A stretch of 64,000 bases of DNA. Source: Sporosarcina sp. BI001-red (GTDB lineage: Bacteria; Bacillota; Bacilli; Bacillales_A; Planococcaceae). Position numbers and translations under genes: made by a program. The notes under the pieces were generated by a model, which saw only the letters and a list, made by a program, of their open reading frames with translations, was not told the origin of the DNA and searched no databases. Where the stretch lies: NCBI RefSeq assembly GCF_003384035.1, contig NZ_QQAK01000009.1, forward strand, positions 186,001-250,000. Reading direction: 5' to 3'. Shown here piece by piece: positions 35,717 through 44,923 of this stretch (position 1 is its first letter; the number at the start of each line of letters is the position of its first letter).

Positions 35717-36841
35717 GTGGACGTGAACGTTTCCAAGAGAGTACTGATCGCAGATGACTCTGCATTTATGCGCAAATTAATATCTGAAATTATTTCCTCC
35801 CACCCATCCCTAGAGGTAGTCGGTACAGCGAGAAATGGACAAGAAGCCGTTGACAAGGCTCGTCTATTAAAGCCGGACGTGATGACTCTTGATATTGAAA
35901 TGCCAGTCCTAGATGGTTTAGGAGCACTTCAACTTATTATGAAAGACAACCCGCTGCCAGTCGTTATGCTGTCGAGTACGACAAAAGAAGGTGCTGAAAA
36001 TACCATCCGTGCGATGGAATATGGCGCAGTGGACTTCATAACAAAGCCTGGTGGTGCAATTTCACTTAATTTACGTGATAGTGAGAAAGTTATTATTGAA
36101 AAAGTGCTCGATGCATCAAAAATTGATATGTTAAAAATCTTCCCCCGCAGAGCGACTGCAACATCATCTATACCTTCTGTAGCAACGACTGGAGCAAAAC
36201 TGACGGTTTCACCTAAACGTTCGATTGTTCCTCCTACTGAAGGAGCACTCCCACGCTCTGCGGTAAAACAATTCATAATTATAGGTACATCGACAGGGGG
36301 ACCAAGAGCCCTCCAACAAGTGCTTGTCACTCTTCCGAAAGACATCGGTGTACCAATACTTATCGTTCAGCACATGCCCGCAGGCTTTACGAAATCACTT
36401 GCAGACCGCTTAAACAGCTTGTGTAAGATTTCAGTAAAAGAAGCTGAAAATGGAGATTTGATTGAAAAAAATACAGCTTATATTGCTCCAGGCGGTAAGC
36501 ATATGAAAGTGGCTCGTGTAGGTGTAAGTTATGCCATACGTCTTGATGACCAAGATGCTCCGCGGATGGGCCATCGCCCTGCTGTAGATGTCTTGCTGGA
36601 GTCAGTTTCAGAGTTACCTGAACTGCAATTTGTGACAACAATTATGACGGGTATGGGTCACGATGGTTTGCAAGGGATGAAAATACTTAAAGAAAAAAGC
36701 AAGACGTTTACGATTGCTGAGTCTGAAGAAACGGCTGTCGTGTACGGCATGCCGAGAGCCATTCAAGAAGCAGGGCTAGCGGATGTGTCAGCAAATGTAC
36801 AAGATATCGGTAAGTTACTTACAGAACATGTAAAGTATTAA
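35717..36841 (+). CDS. cheB: Chemotaxis response regulator protein-glutamate methylesterase CheB
   Basis: CheB removes methyl groups from chemoreceptors. The N-terminal receiver domain has phosphoacceptor Asp59 (VMTLDIEMP). The C-terminal methylesterase has the GTSTGGPRAL serine motif, the VQHMPAGFT histidine region and the MTGMGHDG aspartate. A Ser/Thr/Pro-rich linker joins them. The start is GTG 35717; the protein is 374 aa. There is no cheR in the window, as in B. subtilis, where cheR is elsewhere. Confidence 0.96.
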   Translation: MDVNVSKRVLIADDSAFMRKLISEIISSHPSLEVVGTARNGQEAVDKARLLKPDVMTLDIEMPVLDGLGALQLIMKDNPLPVVMLSSTTKEGAENTIRAMEYGAVDFITKPGGAISLNLRDSEKVIIEKVLDASKIDMLKIFPRRATATSSIPSVATTGAKLTVSPKRSIVPPTEGALPRSAVKQFIIIGTSTGGPRALQQVLVTLPKDIGVPILIVQHMPAGFTKSLADRLNSLCKISVKEAENGDLIEKNTAYIAPGGKHMKVARVGVSYAIRLDDQDAPRMGHRPAVDVLLESVSELPELQFVTTIMTGMGHDGLQGMKILKEKSKTFTIAESEETAVVYGMPRAIQEAGLADVSANVQDIGKLLTEHVKY

Positions 36842-36853
36842 GGAGGCTTTTTG

Positions 36854-38899
36854 ATGGATACAAATCAGTACTTGGAAATGTTCCTGGAAGAGAGTAAAGA
36901 ACATCTCCAGGCGTGTAATGAACAATTGCTAGAACTTGAAAAAAACCCTGATGATCTTGCGATTGTCAATGAGATATTCAGAGCTGCGCACACGCTGAAA
37001 GGCATGTCTGCAACAATGGGTTATGAGGATATCGCCAATCTAACACACAAGATGGAAAACGTACTAGATGCAATTCGGAATTCTAAAATACGCGTTACGT
37101 CTGAAATTTTAGATGTTGTGTTTGAGTCTTCTGATGCGTTAGAAGAAATGGTAATAGATATCGAAGAAGGCGGTACGGGGAAAAAAGACGTTGAGAAATT
37201 AGTGACGATGTTAAATCAGATTGAAGCTGGGAAATCTCCGCTTGAAGCGGTTGTTGAGAAGACTGAACAGACAGAAACTGTAGAGGAATCTGCTGGACTC
37301 GTTTACGATGACTTTGAACAAACGGTAGTTTCGCAGTCTATTGAACAAGGCTTTCATGCCTTTGAACTAAAGGTCATTCTCCGCGATGATTGCTTGCTTA
37401 AAGCAGCTCGTGTATTCATGGTATTCGAGATTCTTGAAAAAGCAGGAGAAATCATCAAGACGTTCCCAACGGTAGAACGGTTAGAAAATGAAGAATTCGA
37501 TAATCAATTTACTGTTGTGATTGTCACAAAAGAAGAAGCGGAAGAGTTGCAAGCAAAGGTTCATAAAGTGTCAGAGCTTGAAAAAGCTGAAATTCGACCG
37601 GTCCAATTCCAGTCAGCTGCAATGGAGACTGCAGTAACAACAGAAACACAAATTGCTGCTCCTGTTTCAACGCCTGCAAAACAATCTGCAAAAAAAGAAC
37701 CAGCTAAAACAGAAAATGGCGCAGCGAAACGCTCAAATAGTACTCATTCTGCAAACAAGACGATTCGTGTCAATATTGACCGTTTGGATGTACTTATGAA
37801 TCTATTCGAAGAATTGGTCATTGACAGAGGACGCCTTCAGTCAATTGCAGCAGAACTTCAAAATCCGGAATTAAATGAAACAACGGAACGGATGACAAGA
37901 ATTTCAGGAGATTTACAGAATATCATTCTAAATATGCGAATGGTTCCTGTAGAGACCGTGTTCAATCGATTCCCTAAAATGGTCCGCCAGTTAGCACGTG
38001 ATCTCGATAAAAAAATCAATTTAGAAATCATCGGTGCAGAAACAGAATTGGACCGAACTGTCATTGATGAAATTGGAGACCCATTAGTTCATCTAATCCG
38101 GAATGCTCTGGATCATGGCGTGGAAAGCCCTGCAGAACGCATTGCAGCAGGTAAACCTGAAGAAGGAACAGTAACGTTGCGCGCTTATCATTCTGGGAAC
38201 CATGTATTCATCGAATTAGAAGATGATGGTGCAGGGGTGAATCGTGCCCGTGTTCTTAAAAAGGCAATTGAACGCGGTATCGTTACCGATGAGATTGCAG
38301 AGACATTGACAGACAAGCAAGTTGCAGAACTTATTTTGTCATCAGGTTTTTCAACTGCTGAAAAATTGACTGACGTTTCTGGACGCGGTGTAGGTTTGGA
38401 TGTTGTGAAGAGCACGATTGAATCACTAGGCGGCCATATTTCAATCGAATCAAAAGAAGGTCAAGGTTCGCTATTCCAAGTACAGCTACCGCTAACACTT
38501 TCGATTATTTCGGTTATGCTCGTACAAATGCAAAAAGAAATCTTTGCTGTGCCATTGTCCTCCATCATTGAAACTGCAATCATTCAAAATGCTGATATTT
38601 TGAATGCACACAATCAGCGGGTCATTGATTTCCGAGGTAAAATCGTTCCACTCGTTGATCTTCGTGAAATTTTCGATACAGGTCTTCCAGAAGAACAAGA
38701 AGAGCTCAAATCGGTCGTTATTGTTCGTAAAGGCGAGAACTTGGCAGCACTAGTCGTGGATTCTTTCATCGGTCAGCAAGAAATTGTATTGAAATCACTC
38801 GGTAACTACTTACAGAGCGTTTTCGCACTCTCGGGTGCTACAATCCTCGGAAACGGTCAAGTTGCTCTTATTGTTGATTGCAACGCGCTCATTAAATAA
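36854..38899 (+). CDS. cheA: Chemotaxis sensor histidine kinase CheA
   Basis: CheA transfers phosphate to CheY and CheB. The P1 HPt domain carries phospho-His46 (IFRAAHTLKGMSATMG). A P2 region is followed by a linker rich in Lys/Ala/Thr, the dimerisation domain (IRVNIDRLDVLMNLFEELV), the kinase ATP-binding domain (HLIRNALDHGVESP, DDGAGVNRARV, SGRGVGLDVVKS) and a CheW-like P5 domain. The start is ATG 36854, 7 nt after AGGAGG; 681 aa. Confidence 0.97.
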   Translation: MDTNQYLEMFLEESKEHLQACNEQLLELEKNPDDLAIVNEIFRAAHTLKGMSATMGYEDIANLTHKMENVLDAIRNSKIRVTSEILDVVFESSDALEEMVIDIEEGGTGKKDVEKLVTMLNQIEAGKSPLEAVVEKTEQTETVEESAGLVYDDFEQTVVSQSIEQGFHAFELKVILRDDCLLKAARVFMVFEILEKAGEIIKTFPTVERLENEEFDNQFTVVIVTKEEAEELQAKVHKVSELEKAEIRPVQFQSAAMETAVTTETQIAAPVSTPAKQSAKKEPAKTENGAAKRSNSTHSANKTIRVNIDRLDVLMNLFEELVIDRGRLQSIAAELQNPELNETTERMTRISGDLQNIILNMRMVPVETVFNRFPKMVRQLARDLDKKINLEIIGAETELDRTVIDEIGDPLVHLIRNALDHGVESPAERIAAGKPEEGTVTLRAYHSGNHVFIELEDDGAGVNRARVLKKAIERGIVTDEIAETLTDKQVAELILSSGFSTAEKLTDVSGRGVGLDVVKSTIESLGGHISIESKEGQGSLFQVQLPLTLSIISVMLVQMQKEIFAVPLSSIIETAIIQNADILNAHNQRVIDFRGKIVPLVDLREIFDTGLPEEQEELKSVVIVRKGENLAALVVDSFIGQQEIVLKSLGNYLQSVFALSGATILGNGQVALIVDCNALIK

Positions 38900-38914
38900 G
38901 TAGGAGGAAATCCA

Positions 38915-39388
38915 ATGACAACAGAATTAGAAAATAAAGTGATGAAAACGATTGTTTTTCAATTGCTTGATAAAGAGTATGCTATCGAAGTGGATGTCGT
39001 CCAGTCCATTGAAAAATTATTGCTCATGACGATTACGCGAATTCCAGGCGTCCCGTCATATGTTAAAGGGGTCATTAATCTGCGTGGAATGGTCACACCT
39101 ATCGTTGACTTACGAAATCGTTTTGACTTGCCCGAAATGGAATACAATGACAACACACGCATCATTATCGTAAACCTTGAAAACTTTGACGTTGGACTTA
39201 TCGTAGATGATGCAAATGATGTAATTGATATTCCTGTCAACGCACTTGAATCACAACCAGAAGTCGTTGGTTCAGTGGAATCTGAATTTGTTGCAGGAGT
39301 TGCGAAAATTGAAAAGCGATTGCTCGTTATGCTCAACTTGGATCATGTGTTGCGTCCGATTAGGAACGTGAATGCAGATGAAAACTGA
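38915..39388 (+). CDS. cheW: Chemotaxis coupling protein CheW
   Basis: Scaffold protein linking chemoreceptors to CheA. The 157-aa SH3-like fold is recognised from KTIVFQLLDKEYAIEVDVVQSIEK, GVPSYVKGVINLRGMVTPIVDLR and NFDVGLIVDDANDVIDIP. TAGGAGGAAA precedes the ATG. The end overlaps cheC by 17 nt. Confidence 0.96.
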   Translation: MTTELENKVMKTIVFQLLDKEYAIEVDVVQSIEKLLLMTITRIPGVPSYVKGVINLRGMVTPIVDLRNRFDLPEMEYNDNTRIIIVNLENFDVGLIVDDANDVIDIPVNALESQPEVVGSVESEFVAGVAKIEKRLLVMLNLDHVLRPIRNVNADEN

Positions 39389-40010
39389 ATTTAACATATC
39401 AGATATGCATTTAGATGTACTGAAAGAGATTGGAAACATTGGTGCGGCTCATGCGGCAACATCGCTCTCTGAATTACTTCAGCGCAAAATCGATATGCAT
39501 GTCCCGAAAGTTGCGCTTGTTTCATTTGACGACATGTTCGAACTTGCGGGCGGCAGTGAAAACGTTGTGGTTGGGATCTTCTTGAGAATCGAAGGAGACT
39601 TATCTGGAAGCATGTTCTTTGTGCTTCCAATCGATTCTGCCAACCGCTTCATACGGCGCTTAATTGGCGATCCTCACTTTGACTTTTCTAATCCTGAGTC
39701 AATTGGTGAAATTGGGATCTCTGCGATGCAAGAATTAGGCAATATCTTGTCAGGCTCATACTTATCTGCGCTGTCTGATTTTACGGGACTGAAGATTTTT
39801 CCTACAGTCCCTTCGCTAAGTGTTGATATGGTCGGTGCTATTGTAAGCTTTGGACTAATTGAAGTGTCTCACTACAGTGATGAGGTCATTGTAATCGATA
39901 CGAAAATTGTTGAAGAAGATGAAAACGATAAAAGTGTAGATGGTCACTTCTTTTTACTTCCAGATCCACCATCTTACATGACCATCTTCAAATCACTTGG
40001 TGTGATGTAA
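39372..40010 (+). CDS. cheC: CheY-P phosphatase CheC
   Basis: CheC dephosphorylates CheY-P, is stimulated by CheD and takes part in adaptation. Two phosphatase active-site helices are visible: LDVLKEIGNIGAAHAATSLSELL and IGISAMQELGNILSGSYLSALS, each with the E-x2-N pair. The protein is 212 aa. The ATG at 39372 and another at 39378 are both possible; AGGAACG favours the first. It is translationally coupled to cheW. Confidence 0.95.
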   Translation: MQMKTEFNISDMHLDVLKEIGNIGAAHAATSLSELLQRKIDMHVPKVALVSFDDMFELAGGSENVVVGIFLRIEGDLSGSMFFVLPIDSANRFIRRLIGDPHFDFSNPESIGEIGISAMQELGNILSGSYLSALSDFTGLKIFPTVPSLSVDMVGAIVSFGLIEVSHYSDEVIVIDTKIVEEDENDKSVDGHFFLLPDPPSYMTIFKSLGVM

Positions 40011-40011
40011 T

Positions 40012-40506
40012 ATGGAAATGGTGAAAACAGTTGTACGTGTTGGCATTGCAGATATGAATATTGTTCGAGAGCCAGACACTATCCGTACATCAGGACTCGG
40101 CTCATGCGTAGGTGTTGTCCTATATGATGAACGTCGTAAGGTGGCGGGGATGGTGCATGTCATGTTGCCGGATAGCTCTTTAGGCAAAGGTGATTCCATT
40201 AATGTTGCAAAGTTTGCGGATACGGGTATTTACTCCCTTATGGAACAACTGAAAGCAGAAGGCGTCCGTCCCATGTCATTAAAAGCGAAAATTGCAGGGG
40301 GATCACAAATGTTCCAATTTGGTTCAAGTGATACAGTACGTATTGGTCCCCGTAATGTGGAAGCTGTGAAAAAAGAGCTTGCTAGACTTTCCATCCCATT
40401 GATAGCAGAAGATACCGGAGGATCAAACGGACGAACAATCGAGTTCGATCCTGCGATCGGCACACTGCAAGTTCGTACGGTGAACGCTGGGACTAAGGGG
40501 ATATAA
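40012..40506 (+). CDS. cheD: Chemoreceptor glutamine deamidase CheD
   Basis: CheD deamidates receptor glutamines and activates CheC. The catalytic triad is visible: Thr26, Cys32 in LGSCVGVVLYD and His49 in MVHVMLPDS. The protein is 164 aa. It begins one nucleotide after cheC ends. An intrinsic terminator follows, making it the likely last gene of the main operon transcript. Confidence 0.96.
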   Translation: MEMVKTVVRVGIADMNIVREPDTIRTSGLGSCVGVVLYDERRKVAGMVHVMLPDSSLGKGDSINVAKFADTGIYSLMEQLKAEGVRPMSLKAKIAGGSQMFQFGSSDTVRIGPRNVEAVKKELARLSIPLIAEDTGGSNGRTIEFDPAIGTLQVRTVNAGTKGI

Positions 40507-40516
40507 ATTGATGGTG

Positions 40517-40550
40517 CAGTGGTTTCAGTAAGTGAAACTACTGTTTTTTT
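40517..40550 (+). terminator. Intrinsic terminator between cheD and sigD
   Basis: An 11-bp stem (40517-40527 with 40533-40543, one G-T pair) has a 5-nt loop and is followed by seven T residues. It meets all standard criteria and lies between cheD and sigD. Confidence 0.85.
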
Positions 40551-40595
40551 GTATGAAAATATAATAGATGTTCACTGTCTTTACTACCTAAACTT

Positions 40596-40604
40596 TGATA
40601 TAAT
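40596..40604 (+). promoter_or_regulatory. Predicted extended -10 promoter for sigD
   Basis: TGATATAAT is a perfect TATAAT with an upstream TGN, located 46 nt after the terminator T tract and 54 nt before the sigD ATG. The -35 region is poor, as is common for extended -10 promoters. Confidence 0.6.
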
Positions 40605-40657
40605 GACTAGTATGATAGTGTCGAAATATACATTGTTGCACGGAAGCGAGGGATTCT

Positions 40658-41437
40658 ATGTCGAAAAAAGACATGTCGGAGGAGACATATTGGGACTTAT
40701 GGTTAAACAAGCGAGATCCTGACGCAGGAGATGCGCTCGTCCGAAAATATATGCCGCTCGTAAATTATCACGTCCAGCGCATCGGTTCTGGATTACCGCG
40801 TAATGTTTCCAGAGATGACGTGAAAAGTCTAGGATACCAAGGGTTATTTGATGCGCTTACTAAATTTGATCCAAGTAGAGATTTAAAGTTTGATACATAT
40901 GCTTCGTTTCGGATCCGTGGCAGCATCCTTGATGGATTAAGGAAGGAAGACTGGCTACCTCGGTCGTCTAGGGAAAAGTCGAAAAAGTTAGAAGAACAAA
41001 TCAGTAAGTTGGAACAGAAACTGATGCGGACAGCATCACCTGAAGAAATCGCCGAACATACAGGTTTGAATGTGGCGGAAGTTTATCAGACTGTGCAAGA
41101 ACATTATTTTTCAAGTGTACTTTCAATCGATGAACGGATGAATGATGATGAAGAGGATTCAGGGAAAAGTTTTGTGTTGAAAGATGAAAAAACAGTGACA
41201 CCTGAACAGCACTCTGTAAAACGTGAACTATTGGGTGAGATGGTCCAGAAAATCAAAGACTTGAATGACAACGAACAACTTGTACTGAGTTTGTTTTATT
41301 CTGATGAAATGACGCTTACTGAAATTGGAGAGATCCTGAACTTATCGACTTCACGAATTTCACAAATTCATTCCAAAGCACTCTTTAAGCTAAGGAAGTT
41401 ATTGTTGCCTGAAGTGCTGGATCGGGGTGTATTATGA
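40658..41437 (+). CDS. sigD: RNA polymerase sigma-D factor for flagellar/chemotaxis genes
   Basis: FliA-class sigma factor that transcribes flagellin, motility and autolysin genes. Region 2 (YMPLVNYHVQRIGSGLP, DVKSLGYQGLFDALTKFD, FDTYASFRIRGSILDGLR) and the region 4 helix-turn-helix (TLTEIGEILNLSTSRISQIHSKAL) are clear. The protein is 259 aa. The Shine-Dalgarno is GCGAGGGAT. Unlike B. subtilis, where sigD is near the end of one long transcript, here it follows a terminator and a promoter of its own. Confidence 0.97.
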   Translation: MSKKDMSEETYWDLWLNKRDPDAGDALVRKYMPLVNYHVQRIGSGLPRNVSRDDVKSLGYQGLFDALTKFDPSRDLKFDTYASFRIRGSILDGLRKEDWLPRSSREKSKKLEEQISKLEQKLMRTASPEEIAEHTGLNVAEVYQTVQEHYFSSVLSIDERMNDDEEDSGKSFVLKDEKTVTPEQHSVKRELLGEMVQKIKDLNDNEQLVLSLFYSDEMTLTEIGEILNLSTSRISQIHSKALFKLRKLLLPEVLDRGVL

Positions 41438-41742
41438 GTTTAAAGTCTATAGAACTTCAAATTGCAATCCCAAAAACTTTTGATGCAGGAAAACTTACAG
41501 AACAAAAGAATCAGCAGTCTATGCTAAATCATCAGCAAGCAGCAGCTCAAACTGATCAACAAGTAGTTAAACAACGTAAAACAGTAATCGAGTCGGCAGA
41601 GTCTGAAAAAACCAAGAACACAAGAAACTCCTCGAATGATGAGAAGTCAGAGGATGAGGGTCAACAGGAAGAAACTAAACAAAAGGATCATAAAAACGCA
41701 AACCACCCTTATAAAGGTGGCTTCGTAGACTATACAGGGTGA
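41434..41742 (+). CDS. Hypothetical protein between sigD and swrB
   Basis: This 102-aa hydrophilic protein has a short conserved-looking N terminus (SLKSIELQIAIPKTFDAGKL), a disordered Gln/Lys/Glu-rich middle and a C-terminal HPYKGGFVDYTG motif. It overlaps sigD by 4 nt (ATGA) and lies 4 nt before swrB, so it is co-translated with both. Proteins of this layout occur at the same place in other Bacillaceae, as far as I recall, but no function is known to me. It may be a SigD- or SwrB-associated factor; that is speculation from position. Confidence 0.8.
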   Translation: MSLKSIELQIAIPKTFDAGKLTEQKNQQSMLNHQQAAAQTDQQVVKQRKTVIESAESEKTKNTRNSSNDEKSEDEGQQEETKQKDHKNANHPYKGGFVDYTG

Positions 41743-41746
41743 TGAA

Positions 41747-42265
41747 ATGACAGCATTTTGGATTGCAGCTCTTTGCGTATTGCAGATTGGCGGATTTTAT
41801 ATGATCGCTTTGTTGTACGTACGAATTTCGAAATTGGACAAAACTGAAAAGAACCAACAGCAACTCATGAAAGAAATGGAAGATAGTTTGGCACTCTATA
41901 TTACTGAAGTCAAAGAAGAAAACGATCGGTTAATCGACCAATTTATAAAAATTCAGCAAAACCAACAAACAACTGAAATGAAAGACGAAGCAAAAAGGTC
42001 ACCCATCTTGCAAGAGGATGAAGTGGCTGCAACAGCTGTTTATTTTAACCCTTTGCCACCCACTTCGAAAGTTTTGGATTCCTACCGTACTCAGCAACAA
42101 GCAAGCGTAACAAATACTGTAGAGCCCATCATGGAACCGAAACAAGAAACTGAATTTGAAACGGTATACCGATTACAGAGTGAAGGATTGTCAATCGGGG
42201 CAATCGCAAGTCGACTTAAAAAAGGTAAAACAGAAGTAGAACTCATCTTGAAATTCAAAAGATAA
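41747..42265 (+). CDS. swrB: SwrB (YlxL), flagellar assembly activator
   Basis: SwrB promotes flagellar basal-body maturation and swarming in B. subtilis. This 172-aa protein has the same layout: an N-terminal membrane segment (FWIAALCVLQIGGFYMIALL), a coiled coil (KTEKNQQQLMKEMEDSLALY), a disordered middle and a C-terminal helix-turn-helix-like motif (YRLQSEGLSIGAIASRLKKG). No terminator is visible after it, but the rpsB promoter begins within a few nucleotides of the stop. Confidence 0.85.
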   Translation: MTAFWIAALCVLQIGGFYMIALLYVRISKLDKTEKNQQQLMKEMEDSLALYITEVKEENDRLIDQFIKIQQNQQTTEMKDEAKRSPILQEDEVAATAVYFNPLPPTSKVLDSYRTQQQASVTNTVEPIMEPKQETEFETVYRLQSEGLSIGAIASRLKKGKTEVELILKFKR

Positions 42266-42268
42266 CTG

Positions 42269-42298
42269 TTGCGCACGCGCGTAGGCTTGTGTTATATT
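42269..42298 (+). promoter_or_regulatory. Predicted sigma-A promoter for rpsB
   Basis: TTGCGC (42269-42274), 18-nt spacer, TATATT (42293-42298), with TG at 42290-42291 forming an extended -10. It starts 4 nt after the swrB stop. Confidence 0.65.
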
Positions 42299-42304
42299 AG
42301 AAAG

Positions 42305-42395
42305 TGGTATTACTACACACGTGTATGGACGTTTAGAGATGGTGCCGAAAGGTCGCTCGGCGGATGAAGTATGCGGAGGAATCCAACCAAACAGG
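42305..42395 (+). promoter_or_regulatory. rpsB 5' leader, candidate S2 autoregulatory RNA
   Basis: The roughly 100-nt untranslated leader contains a palindromic ACACGTGT (42317-42324) and a GCCGA/TCGGC hairpin (42344-42348 with 42357-42361), ending just before AGGAGGAAA. Ribosomal protein S2 leaders are known in bacteria; a role in S2 feedback is inferred from position. Confidence 0.4.
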
Positions 42396-42406
42396 AGGAA
42401 ATAATT

Positions 42407-43141
42407 ATGTCAGTAATTTCAATGAAACAATTGCTTGAAGCTGGTGTGCACTTTGGACACCAAACACGTCGCTGGAACCCTAAAATGAAGAAATTCATTT
42501 TTGTTGAGCGTAACGGAATTTACATCATCGATCTTCAAAAAACAGTTAAAAAGCTTGAAGAAGCTTATAACTTCATGCGCCAAGTCGGTGCTGATGGTGG
42601 GAAAGTACTTTTCGTTGGTACAAAGAAACAAGCACAAGATGCTATCAAAGAAGAAGCTGAACGTGCAGGCATGTACTACATTAACCAACGTTGGTTGGGT
42701 GGTACTTTAACAAACTTCGGTACAATCCAGAAGCGAATCAGCCGTATGAAACAAATTGAGAAAATGGAAGAAGACGGTACTTTTGATGTTCTTCCTAAGA
42801 AAGAAGTTTCTCAACTTAAAAAACAACACGAACGTCTTGTCAAGTTCCTTGGCGGTATTCGTGATATGAAATCGATCCCAGACGTAATCTACGTAGTAGA
42901 TCCACGTAAAGAGCGCATCGCTGTTGCGGAAGCGCATAAATTGAATATTCCACTCGTTGGTATCGTTGATACAAATTGCGATCCAGATGAGATTGACTAC
43001 GTTATCCCTGCAAACGACGATGCAATCCGTGCGGTACGCCTTTTGACTAGTAAAATGGCGGATGCTTTGCTTGAGTCTAGACAAGGTGAAGACGAAGAAG
43101 CTGCTCAAGTAGAACAAACAGAAGCAGTTGCTGCAGAGTAA
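42407..43141 (+). CDS. rpsB: 30S ribosomal protein S2
   Basis: Ribosomal protein S2, 244 aa. Family blocks include [47 protein letters not shown] and [12 protein letters not shown]. The start is the ATG at 42407 after AGGAGGAAA; the ORF extends 12 codons upstream into the leader. Codon use is strongly biased, as expected of a highly expressed gene. The C-terminal tail is acidic. Confidence 0.98.
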   Translation: MSVISMKQLLEAGVHFGHQTRRWNPKMKKFIFVERNGIYIIDLQKTVKKLEEAYNFMRQVGADGGKVLFVGTKKQAQDAIKEEAERAGMYYINQRWLGGTLTNFGTIQKRISRMKQIEKMEEDGTFDVLPKKEVSQLKKQHERLVKFLGGIRDMKSIPDVIYVVDPRKERIAVAEAHKLNIPLVGIVDTNCDPDEIDYVIPANDDAIRAVRLLTSKMADALLESRQGEDEEAAQVEQTEAVAAE

Positions 43142-43151
43142 CTGAAAAATC

Positions 43152-43190
43152 AAAGACGATAAGCGGCCAATCCCCTTATCGTCTTTTTTA
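43152..43190 (+). terminator. Intrinsic terminator after rpsB
   Basis: A 12-bp stem (43152-43163 with 43175-43186) has an 11-nt loop and ends in a T run. It probably allows partial read-through into tsf, which has no obvious promoter of its own. Confidence 0.8.
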
Positions 43191-43233
43191 GAGAAACAAA
43201 CCAAAATCGAACGTTTTATAGGAGGAATATTTC

Positions 43234-44118
43234 ATGGCAGTTACAGCTCAAATGGTAAAAGAACTTCGTGAAAAAACAGGCGCTGGTATGATGGATTGTA
43301 AAAAAGCGCTAACTGAAGTGAATGGTGATATGGATGCAGCACTAGACTTCTTGCGTGAAAAAGGTCTTTCTAGCGCGGCTAAAAAAGCAGACCGTATTGC
43401 TGCTGAAGGAACTACAACAATTGAAGTTTCTGGAAACGAAGCAATTATCCTTGAAATCAATGCTGAAACTGACTTTGTTGCTAAAAACGAAGGGTTCCAA
43501 ACGTTGGTTAAAGAAATTTCAGAACACCTACTTACTACAAAGCCAGCAACTGTTGAAGAAGCATTAGCTTCAACTATGACTAATGGACTTGTTGTAGCAG
43601 ACTATATTTCAAATGCGATTGCAAAAATTGGTGAGAAGATTAGTCTTCGCCGTTTTGAAATCCGTACTAAAACAGATAATGACGCTTTCGGTGCTTATCT
43701 TCACATGGGTGGACGTATTTCCGTTCTTACAGTACTTGAAGGTTCTACTGACGCTGAAGCTGCAAAAGACGTAGCAATGCACATCGCTGCTATGAACCCT
43801 AAATACGTTTCACATGATCAGATTTCTGAAGACGAAGTTGAGCACGAGCGTAAAGTTCTTACTGAACAAGCTCTTAACGAAGGCAAGCCTGAAAATATCG
43901 TTGCTAAAATGGTTGAAGGACGTCTACGTAAGTATTTCGAAGAAATTTGTGTACTTGATCAGCCATTCGTTAAAAACTCTGATCAAAAAGTTGGAGAATT
44001 CGTTACTTCCACTGGTGGAAAGCTAACAGAATTCATTCGTTACGAAGTGGGCGAAGGAATCGAAAAGCGCGAAGACAACTTTGCTGATGAAGTAATGAGC
44101 CAAGTGAACAAAGGGTAA
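43234..44118 (+). CDS. tsf: Elongation factor Ts
   Basis: Nucleotide-exchange factor for EF-Tu. The UBA-like N terminus [20 protein letters not shown] is followed by the catalytic [10 protein letters not shown] motif and the coiled-coil C domain. The 294-aa length is normal. AGGAGGAAT precedes the ATG. Confidence 0.98.
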   Translation: MAVTAQMVKELREKTGAGMMDCKKALTEVNGDMDAALDFLREKGLSSAAKKADRIAAEGTTTIEVSGNEAIILEINAETDFVAKNEGFQTLVKEISEHLLTTKPATVEEALASTMTNGLVVADYISNAIAKIGEKISLRRFEIRTKTDNDAFGAYLHMGGRISVLTVLEGSTDAEAAKDVAMHIAAMNPKYVSHDQISEDEVEHERKVLTEQALNEGKPENIVAKMVEGRLRKYFEEICVLDQPFVKNSDQKVGEFVTSTGGKLTEFIRYEVGEGIEKREDNFADEVMSQVNKG

Positions 44119-44140
44119 TTGATTTAACTCATACTAATGG

Positions 44141-44170
44141 TAGGGGACACATTTTGTGTTCCCTATTTTT
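44141..44170 (+). terminator. Intrinsic terminator after tsf
   Basis: A 10-bp stem (44141-44150 with 44156-44165, one G-T pair) has a 5-nt loop and ends in TTTTT. Confidence 0.8.
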
Positions 44171-44198
44171 AAGAAAACCAAGAAGATGGGGGATACAT

Positions 44199-44921
44199 AT
44201 GAACACACCTAACTATAAGCGGATCGTGTTGAAACTGAGCGGGGAAGCTCTCGCTGGAAAACAAGGATTTGGTCTTTCCCCAGAAATTATTAAATCCGTT
44301 GCGATTCAAGTCAAAGAAGTGCTGGATCTTGGCGTTGAAGTAACAGTCGTAGTCGGTGGCGGAAATATTTGGCGCGGCAAAGTCGGCAGTGAGATGGGGA
44401 TGGATCGGACAACTGCAGACTATATGGGAATGTTAGCTACGGTCATGAACGCATTAGCACTTCAAGACGCAATTGAAAAGTTAGGTGCAGAGTCTCGTGT
44501 CATGTCCTCAATCGACATGCGTCAAGTAGCAGAACCGTATATCCGTAGGAAAGCCATTCGACATCTTGAAAAGAAACGCGTCGTCATTTTTGCGGCAGGT
44601 ACCGGAAATCCATATTTCTCAACAGATACTACAGCAGCACTTCGTGCAGCTGAAATCGAAGCAGATGTAATTTTAATGGGTAAAAACAATGTAGATGGTG
44701 TTTATTCTGCAGATCCAATGATCGATAAAACTGCTGTGAAATATGATCAGTTGACCTACCTAGAGGTAATTAGCAAAGGTCTGCAAGTGATGGATGCGAC
44801 AGCTTCTACACTTTGTATGGACAATGATATTCCACTCGTAGTATTCTCGATTATGGAAGAAGGAAATATAAAAAAGGCTGTATGTGGAGTAACCATCGGT
44901 ACAGTCGTCGGGAGGAACTAA
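44199..44921 (+). CDS. pyrH: Uridylate kinase
   Basis: UMP kinase of the amino-acid-kinase fold; converts UMP to UDP. Motifs are [42 protein letters not shown] and [14 protein letters not shown]. The start is ATG 44199 after GGGGGAT, giving the usual 240 aa; an upstream extension of the ORF passes through the tsf terminator and is not coding. frr follows 2 nt later. Confidence 0.97.
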   Translation: MNTPNYKRIVLKLSGEALAGKQGFGLSPEIIKSVAIQVKEVLDLGVEVTVVVGGGNIWRGKVGSEMGMDRTTADYMGMLATVMNALALQDAIEKLGAESRVMSSIDMRQVAEPYIRRKAIRHLEKKRVVIFAAGTGNPYFSTDTTAALRAAEIEADVILMGKNNVDGVYSADPMIDKTAVKYDQLTYLEVISKGLQVMDATASTLCMDNDIPLVVFSIMEEGNIKKAVCGVTIGTVVGRN

Positions 44922-44923
44922 AC

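Noticed and set aside
40519..40722. 67-aa plus-strand ORF before sigD
   Set aside because: It runs through the terminator hairpin and promoter and overlaps sigD in another frame; no ribosome binding site or homology.
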